Shown here: positions 1-7,878 of the stretch, in pieces | How the letters are laid out: each line of letters opens with the position of its first letter | How positions within the stretch are numbered: the stretch's first letter is position 1 | Assembly (NCBI RefSeq): GCF_050943825.1 | Contig: NZ_JBMNPX010000019.1 | Location: 1 to 53,824, forward strand | Direction of reading: 5' to 3' | DNA from: Pseudoflavonifractor sp050943825 | GTDB lineage: Bacteria > Bacillota > Clostridia > Oscillospirales > Oscillospiraceae | DNA length: 53,824 bases | Notes under the pieces: model-generated | Told to the model about the DNA's origin: nothing | Seen by the model: the letters and a program-made list of their open reading frames with translations, nothing else | Database searches by the model: none | Made by a program: the position numbers and the translations under genes

Positions 1-471
1 CAGTGCAGCCGCCGCTGCCACGACGAGATCTACTGGAACAAAGAGATGGTTTATGAAATGAACGATGCAATTGATGAAAATCTCTGTATCCCGGCAGAAT
101 TGATCCCTCGGTGTCCCAAATGCGGTGCGGAAATGGAACCTTGGGTGCGAGGCTATACCTTTTTGGAGGGTAAGAAGTACAAGGAAGAATACAGAAAGAT
201 CAATGAGTTCCTGACTGCTAATCAGAATAAAAAAATCCTCTTCCTGGAGTTGGGGGTGGGGCGCATGACCCCCATGTTTGTTCAGGAACCCTTTTGGAAT
301 CTGACCTATTCTCTCCCGCAGGCATATTACATCACCATCAACCCAAAAGACGCGCTCCTGCCCCAAGCGTTATCTCAAAAGGGTTGGGCCATCAAAGAGG
401 ATATTGCCGCTGTCTTGCAGGATGCGGCAGCACATATGTCCGGAAAGGAAGACTCATCATGTATGATCTAA
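1..471 (+). CDS. Class M sirtuin-like (Sir2/SirTM family) protein, C-terminal part
   Basis: The frame is open from base 1, so the N-terminal half lies outside the window. What remains begins at the conserved QCxxxCHD segment and has a zinc-knuckle pair (PRCPKCG) and the late sirtuin motif LELGVG followed by a helix-rich C-terminus. These are the hallmarks of the short Sir2-type proteins of Firmicutes related to SirTM, which use NAD to ADP-ribosylate or deacylate protein partners. The next gene is a homologue in tandem: its start (459) overlaps this stop by 13 nt, so the two are probably translated from one message. The catalytic residues of this copy cannot be seen, so its activity is inferred from family only. 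Confidence 0.75.
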   Translation, partial: QCSRRCHDEIYWNKEMVYEMNDAIDENLCIPAELIPRCPKCGAEMEPWVRGYTFLEGKKYKEEYRKINEFLTANQNKKILFLELGVGRMTPMFVQEPFWNLTYSLPQAYYITINPKDALLPQALSQKGWAIKEDIAAVLQDAAAHMSGKEDSSCMI

Positions 472-1294
472 GACCAGTCGCAGAGAAAATCCAAAAAGCG
501 GATGCCATCTTGATTGGGGCCAGCAATGGCCTGTCCATGACTGAAGGACTGCACCTCTTTGCAGATAACCAGGCATTTGAGAATTTGTTCGGCGACTTTA
601 AGGACAAGTACGGCCTTCGGTGCCTGCTGCATGGGATGGGAACCCGCTGGCCTTCAGAAGAAGTAAAATGGGCCTTCTGGAGCAGGCTCATCCACCACTA
701 CTGCGGACAGTATCAACCCACACAGGTCATGCAGGACTTGAAAGCCATTGTGGGCAACAGGGACTATTTCGTCCTTACCTCCAACGGAGAATGTCACTTT
801 GAACGCAGCGGATTTGCACCGGAGAAGATTTATGAAATCGAGGGGACCTGGCTGACCATGCAATGCGCCCGCCCCTGCCATGATACCCTCTATCCCATTT
901 TGGAGTTGGCAGAGCAGATGGCAGCTGCGGAACAGGATGGCAGAATCCCCTCTGATTTGGTGCCCCGGTGTCCCCGATGCGGCGGCCCCATGGAGGTTCA
1001 TATGGCAGCAGGGCCGAATATGGTTCCGGACCACGGCGCCACGCAGAGATTCCAGAGTTTTCTGAACCAATATCACGAAAAAAGCTGGTCGTGTTGGAGT
1101 TGGGGATCGGATGGCGCAATCAACTCATCAAAGCGCCTCTGATGCGTTTGGTGGATCAGGAGCCCAACGCCACCTATGTTACCATCAATCTGGGCGAGGT
1201 CTACATTGCAGACAGTATCAAACGCAAGTCATTTGGTCTGGACGGCTCGCTGGGCGAGATTTTATCCGCCCTTCGGGAGGCGGATCAACGATGA
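459..1294 (+). pseudogene. Second class M sirtuin-like gene, frameshifted near the 3' end
   Basis: From ATG 459 the protein has a nucleotide-binding motif GASNGLS (residues about 20-26), a TSN motif where sirtuins carry TxN, the QCxxxCHD segment, a zinc pair (PRCPRCGG), and then LELGIG. The last part is in another frame: reading must move back one base near the six A's at 1078-1083 to continue to the stop at 1294. Without the shift it ends at 1142 with an unrelated tail. The shift could be a true mutation or a homopolymer sequencing error. Compared with SirTM relatives (GAGAGLS, TTNVDH, TQGxxxxxQC), this copy has GASNG, TSNGEC and EIEG, so its active site is altered. A role as a binding or regulatory paralogue is possible but unproven. 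Confidence 0.7.
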
Positions 1295-1320
1295 ACATAT
1301 CAGGAAAGGAGACACTAAAT

Positions 1321-1671
1321 ATGAAATTGGGAATTATTCGTTGTACGCAGACAGAGGACTATTGCCCCGGAAGTGGGGATTTTCAAACCATCCGTGAGCG
1401 GAAAGGCGCTTTTGCAGGTGTGGAGGATATTGAGCTGGTGGGTTTTATCAACTGCGGAGGCTGTCCCGGAAAGAAAGTAGTGCTGCGGGCGAACTCTCTG
1501 GTTAGCCAGGGGGCGGACACCATTGCGTTTGCCTCCTGTATCCAAAAGGGCACGCCCATCGGCTATCCCTGCCCCTTTGCCAAGCGGATGAAGGATCTGG
1601 TACAGAATGCCGTTGGCGACAAGGTTCAAATCCTGGACTATACCCACGACGCAGGACCGAAACAGGAATAA
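1321..1671 (+). CDS. CGGC domain-containing protein
   Basis: A 116-residue soluble protein of the CGGC family, named for the motif FINCGGCPGKK seen at about residues 41-51; further cysteines occur in RCTQTEDYCPG, ASCIQKG and PCPFAKR. The cysteine pattern suggests metal or Fe-S binding, but no reaction is established for the family. The start at 1321 is chosen because AGGAAAGGAG lies just upstream with good spacing; an upstream in-frame ATG at 1291 lacks this. It follows the sirtuin-like genes by only 26 nt, so it probably shares their transcript. Confidence 0.75.
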   Translation: MKLGIIRCTQTEDYCPGSGDFQTIRERKGAFAGVEDIELVGFINCGGCPGKKVVLRANSLVSQGADTIAFASCIQKGTPIGYPCPFAKRMKDLVQNAVGDKVQILDYTHDAGPKQE

Positions 1672-1673
1672 GT

Positions 1674-1701
1674 TTGCACCCGCACCTACCTGTGGTATGA
1701 T
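1674..1701 (+). promoter_or_regulatory. Sigma-A promoter for the ArsR-type regulator
   Basis: TTGCAC at 1674-1679 and TATGAT at 1696-1701 are 16 nt apart, just upstream of the ribosome site at 1711-1716 and the ATG at 1725. Confidence 0.55.
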
Positions 1702-1724
1702 AAATCAAACAGGAGGGTGATCCG

Positions 1725-2096
1725 ATGCAAACCACTTCTTTGCCTCACGACCATGGACAGCCCATGGAGCAAGAACTGCAGAATATGCCCAGCGTGGAGA
1801 ATTTTCAGACGCTGTCAGATATTTTTAAGCAACTGGGGGACGGCAGTCGCCTGCGTATTTTCTGGCTGCTGTGCCACTGCGAGGAATGTGTGGTCAATCT
1901 CTCCGCCATGGTAGGGATGAGCAGTCCGGCGGTATCCCATCACCTCAAACTACTGAGAGCCGCCGGTTTGATTGTCAACCGCAGGGCGGGAAAAGAAGTA
2001 TATTATACCGCGGCAAACACACAGCAGGCTCAGCTGCTCCATCACATGATTGAAGACTTAGTGGTAATTGCCTGCCCATCAAAGCAAAATTTGTGA
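1725..2096 (+). CDS. ArsR/SmtB-family metal-responsive repressor
   Basis: A 123-residue winged-helix repressor. The region EECVVNLSAMVGMSSPAVSH holds the recognition helix and corresponds to the ELCVxDL metal motif of ArsR/SmtB proteins, with C50, C52 and C55 clustered in and before it. A histidine- and acid-rich C-terminal helix (HHMIEDL) resembles the alpha-5 site of zinc or nickel sensors such as CzrA, and the N-terminus has HDH. The effector cannot be decided: both thiol-type and alpha-5-type ligands are present. An AGGAGG site precedes the ATG. It is followed 10 nt later by the AraC gene, and the CGGC and sirtuin-like genes lie upstream. Confidence 0.85.
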   Translation: MQTTSLPHDHGQPMEQELQNMPSVENFQTLSDIFKQLGDGSRLRIFWLLCHCEECVVNLSAMVGMSSPAVSHHLKLLRAAGLIVNRRAGKEVYYTAANTQQAQLLHHMIEDLVVIACPSKQNL

Positions 2097-2106
2097 GGAA
2101 GTTCGC

Positions 2107-3111
2107 ATGAAACAACAGGAACCCACACATGTCACACAGCAATTACAGGATGTTCCGGCCGGAGGCCTGACAATCGTTCGCAATTCTCCATCCGGTCAGG
2201 AGTATGTCCTTCTAACCGGGCAATTTTCTGCAAAAACAGTTGGAAAAGGGAAAATAGAAGCCTACCATGTATTCCCCGGCGTCGACGCTTCCTACAACCT
2301 GCTGTCAGCTGCGGAAATCACCGTACACCACGCTGCTTCCTCCTCTGTTCTGGAGCTATTCTACTGCCGTAACGGCCGTGTAGGCTGGAATATGCGGGGT
2401 GGCACAGCGGTCTATTTGGGTGCCGGAGATCTCACCGCTCACAGCTCCGCTTGCTGTGCGGACTCGGCCATGATGTTTCCGTTGGGCTATGCGGAGGGCA
2501 TTTCTCTTTCCATCGATTTGCCGGTCCTGGACGCAAATTGCCCGGAAATTCTAAAAGAGTCCGGCTTGGATCTTCCAACCATACAAAGCACCTTTTGCGG
2601 TGAAAAACCGGTAGCTATCCCGGCCTGCCCGGAACTGGAAGGGATCTTTGCGCCCCTGTATTCAGCCCCCTCTTTCCGGCGCAGGGCTTACTTACAGCTC
2701 AAAATCCAGGAGTTGCTGCTCTATCTCTCGGATGTGGAGCCCGAAAAGCATGCACTGACGCAATACGGTTCTCAACAGACGGAACTGATCAAGGAAATCC
2801 ACCGTCAGCTGACAGAACATTTGGATCAGCGGTTTACCATTGAGGCACTCTCCAAGCAATACCTCATCAACACCTCCACGCTGAAGGAAGTCTTTAAGAC
2901 CGTATATGGCCTGCCCATTGCCACTTACATGAAAGAATACCGCATGGCACAGGCCATGAAACTGCTGAGAGAAACCAGGATTCCGATCTCCGAAATCGCA
3001 GATCGGGTGGGCTACGAAACCCAAGGGAAATTTTCAAAAGCATTCAAAGATGTGACACAGATACTCCCAACCGAGTATCGTCGTACCCAGGATTCCAATT
3101 GGAACGATTAA
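2107..3111 (+). CDS. AraC-family transcriptional regulator
   Basis: A 334-residue protein with a beta-rich N-terminal sensor of about 220 residues and a C-terminal AraC double helix-turn-helix. The first helix-turn-helix is around TIEALSKQYLINTSTL and the second around IPISEIADRVGYETQGKFSK, ending in the usual PTEYRR. The layout resembles PchR-like regulators that bind small ligands such as siderophores, but the ligand is unknown. The ATG at 2107 has GAGGAA overlapping the ArsR stop; a longer frame from 2068 would overlap ArsR and has no ribosome site. Probably co-transcribed with the ArsR gene and ended by the hairpin at 3135. Confidence 0.85.
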   Translation: MKQQEPTHVTQQLQDVPAGGLTIVRNSPSGQEYVLLTGQFSAKTVGKGKIEAYHVFPGVDASYNLLSAAEITVHHAASSSVLELFYCRNGRVGWNMRGGTAVYLGAGDLTAHSSACCADSAMMFPLGYAEGISLSIDLPVLDANCPEILKESGLDLPTIQSTFCGEKPVAIPACPELEGIFAPLYSAPSFRRRAYLQLKIQELLLYLSDVEPEKHALTQYGSQQTELIKEIHRQLTEHLDQRFTIEALSKQYLINTSTLKEVFKTVYGLPIATYMKEYRMAQAMKLLRETRIPISEIADRVGYETQGKFSKAFKDVTQILPTEYRRTQDSNWND

Positions 3112-3134
3112 AACAGGCAAAAGATTTTAGCCAC

Positions 3135-3187
3135 AACCGCTTGAAGGGCACCCCTTTTGCAAGGAGTGCCCTTCAAGCGGTTTTTTG
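3135..3187. terminator. Bidirectional intrinsic terminator
   Basis: Arms 3135-3151 and 3166-3182 pair over about 17 bp and are followed by a T run to 3186. The hairpin separates the convergent AraC and aldo/keto reductase genes and probably serves both. Confidence 0.85.
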
Positions 3188-3203
3188 TAATCTCGTTGAT
3201 TGT

Positions 3204-4241
3204 TCAGATAATCTGATTGCCGGTAGACCAGACATGGTCCTTTTTCGCTGCAGCAATCGTGTTCTGGGCCATGACACCCACCAGCGGATGGGGGGTGTAA
3301 AGCTCCTCCAGGTAGGCACACTCCTCCACCGTCAGGGCGAGATCCACCGCCTTGGCGGCCCCTTCGATGTGATGGAGTTTTGTAGCTCCAACCACCGGAG
3401 CGGTAACACGGGTCAGCAGCCAGGCCAGGGAGATTTCTGTCATGGAAACGCCCCGGCGGTCCGCCAGCTCCGCCACCCGGGTCAAAATGGGAGCGTCCTG
3501 ATCGTGAGCCGCGCCGTATTTGAGTTGGGCGTAGCTGTCCTCCTGAAGCCGCTTGGAGGTCTCACCGGAGCGCTTGGAAAGCCGCCCGCCGGCCAGAGCG
3601 CTGTAAGGGGTCATGGCAATGTTCTCCTCCCGGCAGTAGGGTGCCATCTCCCGTTCCTCTTCCCGGAAGATCAAGTTGTAGTGCCCCTGAACGGAGACAA
3701 ATTTGGTAAAGCCCTCTTTCTCCGCCAAGGCGTTGGCCTTGGCGAGCTGCCAGGCAAAGCAGTTGGAAATGCCGATATACCGAGCCTTGCCCGCCTTTAC
3801 AGCGTTGTTCAGTCCCTCCATGATGTCATAAAGGGGCGTCTGGTGATCCCACATGTGATAGATATAGAGATCTACATGGTCCATCCCCAGGTTCTGAAGG
3901 CTCTTGTCCAGCATCCGCCGAATGTGCTCCTGGCCGCTGATGCCGGCCTCAATTTCCTCATTGGTGCGGGGCAGGAACTTAGTAGCTACCACCACCTCGT
4001 CCCGCTTGGCAAAGTCCCGCAGGGCCCGGCCCACATACTGCTCGCTGGTGCCACTCTGGTAGCCAATGGCGGTGTCAAAAAAATTAACCCCAAGCTCCAG
4101 TCCTCGCTTGATGATCTCCCGGGAATGCGCCTCGTCAATGGTCCAGGAGTGCTGACCGTTTTGGGCGTCTCCGAAGCCCATGCACCCCATGCAGATACGG
4201 GAGACATTCAAATCAGATTTGCCCAGTTTTGTATGTCTCAT
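3204..4241 (-). CDS. Aldo/keto reductase
   Basis: A 345-residue NAD(P)H-dependent oxidoreductase of the aldo/keto reductase superfamily with a predicted (beta/alpha)8 barrel. The tetrad residues are visible: Asp and Tyr in FFDTAIGY, Lys in VATKF, His in YIYHMWD. The phosphate-binding end includes VVGATK near the C-terminus. Length matches the YajO/YdjG-like branch acting on small aldehydes or ketones; the substrate is unknown. The ATG lies 11 nt after the flavodoxin stop with GAGGTGA as ribosome site, so the two are one operon, probably controlled by the divergent LysR gene. Confidence 0.9.
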   Translation of the reverse strand: MRHTKLGKSDLNVSRICMGCMGFGDAQNGQHSWTIDEAHSREIIKRGLELGVNFFDTAIGYQSGTSEQYVGRALRDFAKRDEVVVATKFLPRTNEEIEAGISGQEHIRRMLDKSLQNLGMDHVDLYIYHMWDHQTPLYDIMEGLNNAVKAGKARYIGISNCFAWQLAKANALAEKEGFTKFVSVQGHYNLIFREEEREMAPYCREENIAMTPYSALAGGRLSKRSGETSKRLQEDSYAQLKYGAAHDQDAPILTRVAELADRRGVSMTEISLAWLLTRVTAPVVGATKLHHIEGAAKAVDLALTVEECAYLEELYTPHPLVGVMAQNTIAAAKKDHVWSTGNQII

Positions 4242-4252
4242 ATCGATTCACC

Positions 4253-4729
4253 TCAGAGTTTCAACCCGGACACCCATGTTTTCAGTTCGTCCGCGTTCAG
4301 CCGTCCGTTGAGTAATCGTCCATCCACGATCCTGGCACCGGGCACACTGGCGCGCAGGCTAACAGCCGATTTGCCCAGCCCGCTGCCGCCGGAGGTGGCA
4401 AAAAGGATAATGGTCTTGCCGGTAAAGTCGTAACTCTCCAGGAAGGTGTTGACAATAGTGGGAGCAACATACCACCAGATAGGAAAGCCCAGGAAAATGA
4501 CATCGTGCCCAGCAATGGGGGCATCCGTATCGGCCAGGGCCGGACGGGAGTGCTTGTCGCTCATCTCCACACTGCTGCGGGAGCCCTTGTCCATCCAGTT
4601 CAGGTCCGCTCTTGTGTAGGGAATTGCGGGTTTGATTTCATAAAGGTCAGCATCTGCGGCCTTTGCCAGGACCTTTGCCGCCTTAGCGGTGGTACCGCTG
4701 GCGGAGAAATAAGCAACCAATGCGTTCAT
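4253..4729 (-). CDS. Flavodoxin (cytosolic)
   Basis: A 158-residue flavodoxin-fold electron carrier. The N-terminal FMN phosphate loop is VAYFSASGTT and the second flavin-contacting region is FLGFPIWWYVAP; no signal peptide is present. The ATG at 4729 is chosen over 4753 because AAAGGAGG sits at the right distance in front of it. Such proteins are often paired with aldo/keto reductases and LysR or MerR regulators in gut Firmicutes, as here. A second, lipoprotein flavodoxin lies 1.5 kb away on the other strand. Confidence 0.9.
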   Translation of the reverse strand: MNALVAYFSASGTTAKAAKVLAKAADADLYEIKPAIPYTRADLNWMDKGSRSSVEMSDKHSRPALADTDAPIAGHDVIFLGFPIWWYVAPTIVNTFLESYDFTGKTIILFATSGGSGLGKSAVSLRASVPGARIVDGRLLNGRLNADELKTWVSGLKL

Positions 4730-4874
4730 AGATGAAACCTCCTTTGACCTCATTGTAAATCCAGCACCTAAAAATGTAAAATACTCATTTCCTATTTAGA
4801 AATATTCTTGTAAGGCATTTTTATATTGCCGGATGGGAGTGGATATGATACGATGGACTCAAGGAGGCAGAACC
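4730..4874. promoter_or_regulatory. Divergent control region between flavodoxin and LysR genes
   Basis: A 145-bp AT-rich spacer between divergent genes, the usual place for LysR operators. Both ribosome sites are clear, but no convincing pair of promoter hexamers or T-N11-A box could be fixed by eye. Confidence 0.4.
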
Positions 4875-5742
4875 ATGGAACTTCGTGTCTTGAAATATTT
4901 TCTGGCGGTGGCCAGGGAGGAAAACATTACTAAGGCAGCAGCTCTGCTTCACCTGACCCAGCCCACCCTCTCCCGGCAGTTGATGCAGCTGGAGGAGGAG
5001 TTGGGGGTACAGCTTTTTCGCCGCAGCCGATATCACATTGAACTGACGGAAGACGGAATGCTGCTGCGCCGCCGTGCGCAGGAGTTGGTGGATCTGGCAG
5101 AAAAGACGACCAGGGAGTTTACCATGCGTGAAACAGAGCTGATGGGAGAAATCGCCATTGGTGCAGGAGAGACCCGAAGCATGTCCTTCCTCTCCCGCGC
5201 CATGGTTTCTTTCCGGGAACGCTATCCCAAGGTCACCTTCCGAATTTTCAGCGCCACCGCCGACGATGTGAAGGAACGGTTGGACACGGGCCTTTTGGAT
5301 ATGGGCCTTCTGACAGAACCAGTGGATGTAGGGCGATATGCGTTCTGCCGAATGAAAGAACGTGATCGTTGGGGGGGTATTGGTGCGCCTGGACTCTCCG
5401 CTCGCCGGACTGGATTCCGTCACACCCGATGATCTGGAACAGGTTCCGTTGATTATCAGCGGCCGTGAGCGTGTCCAGAGGGAGTTAGCCAACTGGTTTG
5501 GTGACCGATGGGAGCGGCTGCAGATTGCCGCCAGCTTTAATCTGATCCTCAACGCAGCCAACATGGTACGCTATGGTGTGGGAACCGCGCTGAGTTTTGA
5601 TTTGAATTTTTCTTTTGATGATCTCCGATTCATACCGCTTTCTCCCACGATGGACACAGGAACCGTCCTGGTCTGGAAGAAGGATCTGGTACTGACACCG
5701 GTGGTGGAGGCCTTCCATCAGCATATCAAAAATGTGCAATAG
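4875..5742 (+). pseudogene. LysR-family regulator with a +1 frameshift in a seven-G run
   Basis: The ATG at 4875 follows AAGGAGG. The first frame gives a typical LysR helix-turn-helix (ITKAAALLHLTQPTLSRQL) and the start of the effector domain up to KERDRWG. The frame then breaks in the seven G's at 5371-5377. With six G's it would read on as RWGVLVRLDSPLAG and match the second frame to the stop at 5742, giving a normal-length protein of about 288 residues. All parts of a LysR protein are therefore present. This may be a recent loss, a slippery tract switching the gene on and off, or a sequencing error. It faces the flavodoxin-aldo/keto reductase operon, its likely target. Confidence 0.85.
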
Positions 5743-5769
5743 GCATTTTTGGAAAAAGAAAATAAGCAT

Positions 5770-5798
5770 TAGACATAGCAAAAAGTCTGATTTACAAT
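5770..5798 (+). promoter_or_regulatory. Promoter of the MerR gene with a dyad in the spacer
   Basis: TAGACA at 5770-5775 and TACAAT at 5793-5798 are 17 nt apart. A short dyad, AGAC and GTCT, starts in the -35 box and ends in the spacer, where MerR-type activators bind. Confidence 0.4.
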
Positions 5799-5835
5799 GC
5801 AGGTGTCCGAGGAAGGACGCCTGCATTTTCATTTT
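5796..5835 (+). terminator. Hairpin with T-rich tail after the LysR gene
   Basis: AATGCAGG and its complement CCTGCATT (5796-5803 and 5820-5827), with inner GTCC/GGAC, form a stem followed by TTTCATTTT. It overlaps the proposed -10 box and start of the MerR transcript. Confidence 0.55.
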
Positions 5836-5844
5836 GGAGGTTTT

Positions 5845-6222
5845 ATGATGACGAAACAGGAGGCAAGCGAGCGCTACCAGATCCCCATGCACATCCTGAG
5901 CGAATATGAAAGCTGGGGGCTCTGCGGGGCGGTAAAAGAAGTGATGGGGGCCTGGCAGTACGACGACACGGATCTGGAACGGCTGAGCACCATCCTGACG
6001 CTCCATGACCTGGGCTTTACCACATCGGAGGTGGAGACTTATATGCGCCTGCTCCTGGAGCAGCCCCACACGGAGGAGCAACGACTCAGAATGCTGGAGG
6101 AAAAGCGCACAGCTGCTCTGGATGAGATACACTTTAAGGAGCGCCAGCTCCAGCGGCTGGATTACCTGCGCCATGAGATACGCAAGACACAAACCACGCC
6201 AGGAGGAGGCACCAAAAAATGA
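5845..6222 (+). CDS. MerR-family transcriptional regulator
   Basis: A 125-residue MerR-type protein. Residues 1-70 carry the winged helix-turn-helix (QEASERYQIPMHILSEYESW followed by WQYDDTDLERL), and the rest is a long dimerisation helix (residues about 72-112). There is no cysteine-bearing metal loop at the C-terminus, so it belongs with the short MerR proteins whose inducer is unknown. ATGs at 5845 and 5848 are both possible; the second has the better spacing from GGAGG at 5836-5840. Its stop overlaps the start of the flavodoxin lipoprotein gene (ATGA), so the two are translationally coupled and MerR probably controls its own operon. Confidence 0.85.
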   Translation: MMTKQEASERYQIPMHILSEYESWGLCGAVKEVMGAWQYDDTDLERLSTILTLHDLGFTTSEVETYMRLLLEQPHTEEQRLRMLEEKRTAALDEIHFKERQLQRLDYLRHEIRKTQTTPGGGTKK

Positions 6223-6923
6223 AACGACTGTTTACGATTCTAATCACTTTGACTCTGCTGCTTGGCCTGACGGCCTGCGGCCAGGTGGAAACCCAGAGCA
6301 ACCCCGGCCAGTCCCAGACGCAGCAGGAGGGGATATCCTCCAAGGAGGAGTCGTCCACTCCCAACCAATCCACCCCTCCCGCTTTCTCCACGCCGGAGGC
6401 AGGCGAATCTGACGTGGAAACACCGGAAGACGGCGTTCTGGTGGCCTACTTCTCCGCCACCGGCAACACCGAAGGCATTGCCCAGCATCTCCAGAGCATC
6501 CTGGATGCCGACCTCTATGAGATCGTTCCGGAAGTGCCGTACACCGACGAAGATCTCAATTACAGCAATGACAACTGCCGCGCCAACCAGGAGCAAAATG
6601 ATCCTGCCGCCCGGCCCGCCATCACTGGTACTCTGGAACATCCGGAGAACTACAATGTGGTGTTTCTGGGCTACCCCATCTGGTGGGGGCAGGCCCCCAA
6701 GGTGATTTACACCTTCCTGGAGAGCTGTGACTTCGGCGACGCCACTATCGTTCCCTTCTGCACCTCCAGCTCCAGCGGTATCGGCTCCAGTGCCGACGGC
6801 CTGCAGGAACTGACGGAAAACGCTCGGTGGCTGGATGGCCAGCGGTTCAGCGGCAGTGCGTCCCAGAACACTGTGGCTTCCTGGGTGCAGGGACTGGATC
6901 TCCCCGAATCTTCTCCGGTATAA
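6219..6923 (+). CDS. Flavodoxin-domain lipoprotein
   Basis: A 234-residue protein with a lipoprotein signal (lipobox LTAC, Cys at about residue 21), a Ser/Gln/Pro-rich linker to about residue 68, and a flavodoxin domain. The FMN loop is VAYFSATGNT and the second loop is FLGYPIWWGQAP. It should therefore be a flavin protein anchored outside the membrane, where it could pass electrons to or from extracytoplasmic partners. The partner is unknown; no adjacent membrane reductase is seen. It starts inside the MerR stop codon (ATGA), so the two form an operon. Confidence 0.9.
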   Translation: MKRLFTILITLTLLLGLTACGQVETQSNPGQSQTQQEGISSKEESSTPNQSTPPAFSTPEAGESDVETPEDGVLVAYFSATGNTEGIAQHLQSILDADLYEIVPEVPYTDEDLNYSNDNCRANQEQNDPAARPAITGTLEHPENYNVVFLGYPIWWGQAPKVIYTFLESCDFGDATIVPFCTSSSSGIGSSADGLQELTENARWLDGQRFSGSASQNTVASWVQGLDLPESSPV

Positions 6924-7012
6924 GAGCGGCCATGATGTTCAGAGCTTGAGGTTTTCCAGCCTGGGCATGTGCTGCATCGGCCACGGCAGCGGCGAGGCAG
7001 TTTTTGCCAAAG

Positions 7013-7041
7013 TTGAGAATCTGCTGAAAGTATGATATACT
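7013..7041 (+). promoter_or_regulatory. Sigma-A promoter for the DUF1349 gene
   Basis: TTGAGA at 7013-7018 and TATACT at 7036-7041 are 17 nt apart, leaving a leader of about 120 nt before the TTG start at 7170. No clear structure was recognised in the leader. Confidence 0.6.
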
Positions 7042-7169
7042 ACCGCCGTATATGGAGCAGAATCAACTTTTGCCTGGCATTTCGAATGACACAACCTTAT
7101 CAGTGAACCATGTAAAAGCTGACAGCTGGAGATAAAAAGCAAGAGCCGGAACTACAGGGGGAAATTATC

Positions 7170-7784
7170 TTGAAATTTGACATTCAAAACTTAACATGGA
7201 CACGAGAACCAAAGAGTTGTGTGATCACACAGGATCGAATCGAAATTGTCACGAAACCCCACACGGATCTTTGGCAAAGAACCTATTACCATTTCCGCAA
7301 CGATAATGCTCCCGTATTGCAGATGGAAACGGAAGAAACGTTTTTTTCCTTTGTGGTAAAAACGGAATTTTCGGAAAGCCATCACCGCTTTGACCAGTGT
7401 GGGGTTGTGCTGTATCTGGACAGTGAAAACTGGCTGAAGGGTTCTATTGAATATGAAAATGAGACCTTTCAGCACCTGGGCAGTGTGGTGACCAATCACG
7501 GCTATTCTGACTGGGCGACCACGGAGATCTCTGCCCATATAAAATCCATGTGGTACCGCTTAAGCCGCAGAGAAAATGATTTTTGCATCGAGTGCTCGGA
7601 AGACGGTAAGTCATTCCATCAGATGCGCATCTGTCACCTGAATGAAGCTGAGGGAAAAATATCCTTTGGCATTTACGCCTGCAGCCCTGAGGACTCGTCC
7701 TTCCGCGCGGCTTTCACCAATATGGAAGTAACAGACTGCAAATGGATGGCACATGACGGGCAGGCTCCAGACGACAGTATTTGA
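7170..7784 (+). CDS. DUF1349 (concanavalin-like) domain protein
   Basis: A 204-residue protein matching the DUF1349 family, a beta-sandwich related to concanavalin-type lectins. Typical segments are TDLWQRTYYHF, FDQCGVVLYLDSENW and a late FGIYACSPEDSSF. There is no signal peptide or membrane helix, so it should be cytoplasmic. The family is often linked to sugar metabolism, but no reaction is known. The start is TTG at 7170 with AGGGGG just upstream; no in-frame ATG gives a better start. It has its own promoter and stands alone. Confidence 0.8.
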   Translation: MKFDIQNLTWTREPKSCVITQDRIEIVTKPHTDLWQRTYYHFRNDNAPVLQMETEETFFSFVVKTEFSESHHRFDQCGVVLYLDSENWLKGSIEYENETFQHLGSVVTNHGYSDWATTEISAHIKSMWYRLSRRENDFCIECSEDGKSFHQMRICHLNEAEGKISFGIYACSPEDSSFRAAFTNMEVTDCKWMAHDGQAPDDSI

Positions 7785-7821
7785 GTTCAAAAAGGCCGAC
7801 TGTGGACAATAACAAAGTATC

Positions 7822-7878
7822 AGCAGCAGCGCCTCCGAAGGCAACATCTTACGATGTGCTTCCGGAGGCGCTGCTGCT
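7822..7878. repeat. Long imperfect inverted repeat after the DUF1349 gene
   Basis: Arms 7822-7839 and 7860-7878 pair over 18 bp with one bulge around a 20-nt loop. No T run follows on the plus strand. It may act as an RNA-stabilising hairpin or be an element end. Confidence 0.6.

Noticed and set aside
294..458. N-terminal extension of the second sirtuin gene to 294
   Set aside because: The extra residues lie in the body of the first gene and match no sirtuin sequence; ATG 459 begins the family homology.
1074..1086. Programmed -1 frameshift signal in the A6 run
   Set aside because: The zero-frame codons are GAA AAA AGC, so the classic A-AAA-AAG arrangement is in the wrong frame. A mutation or read error is simpler.
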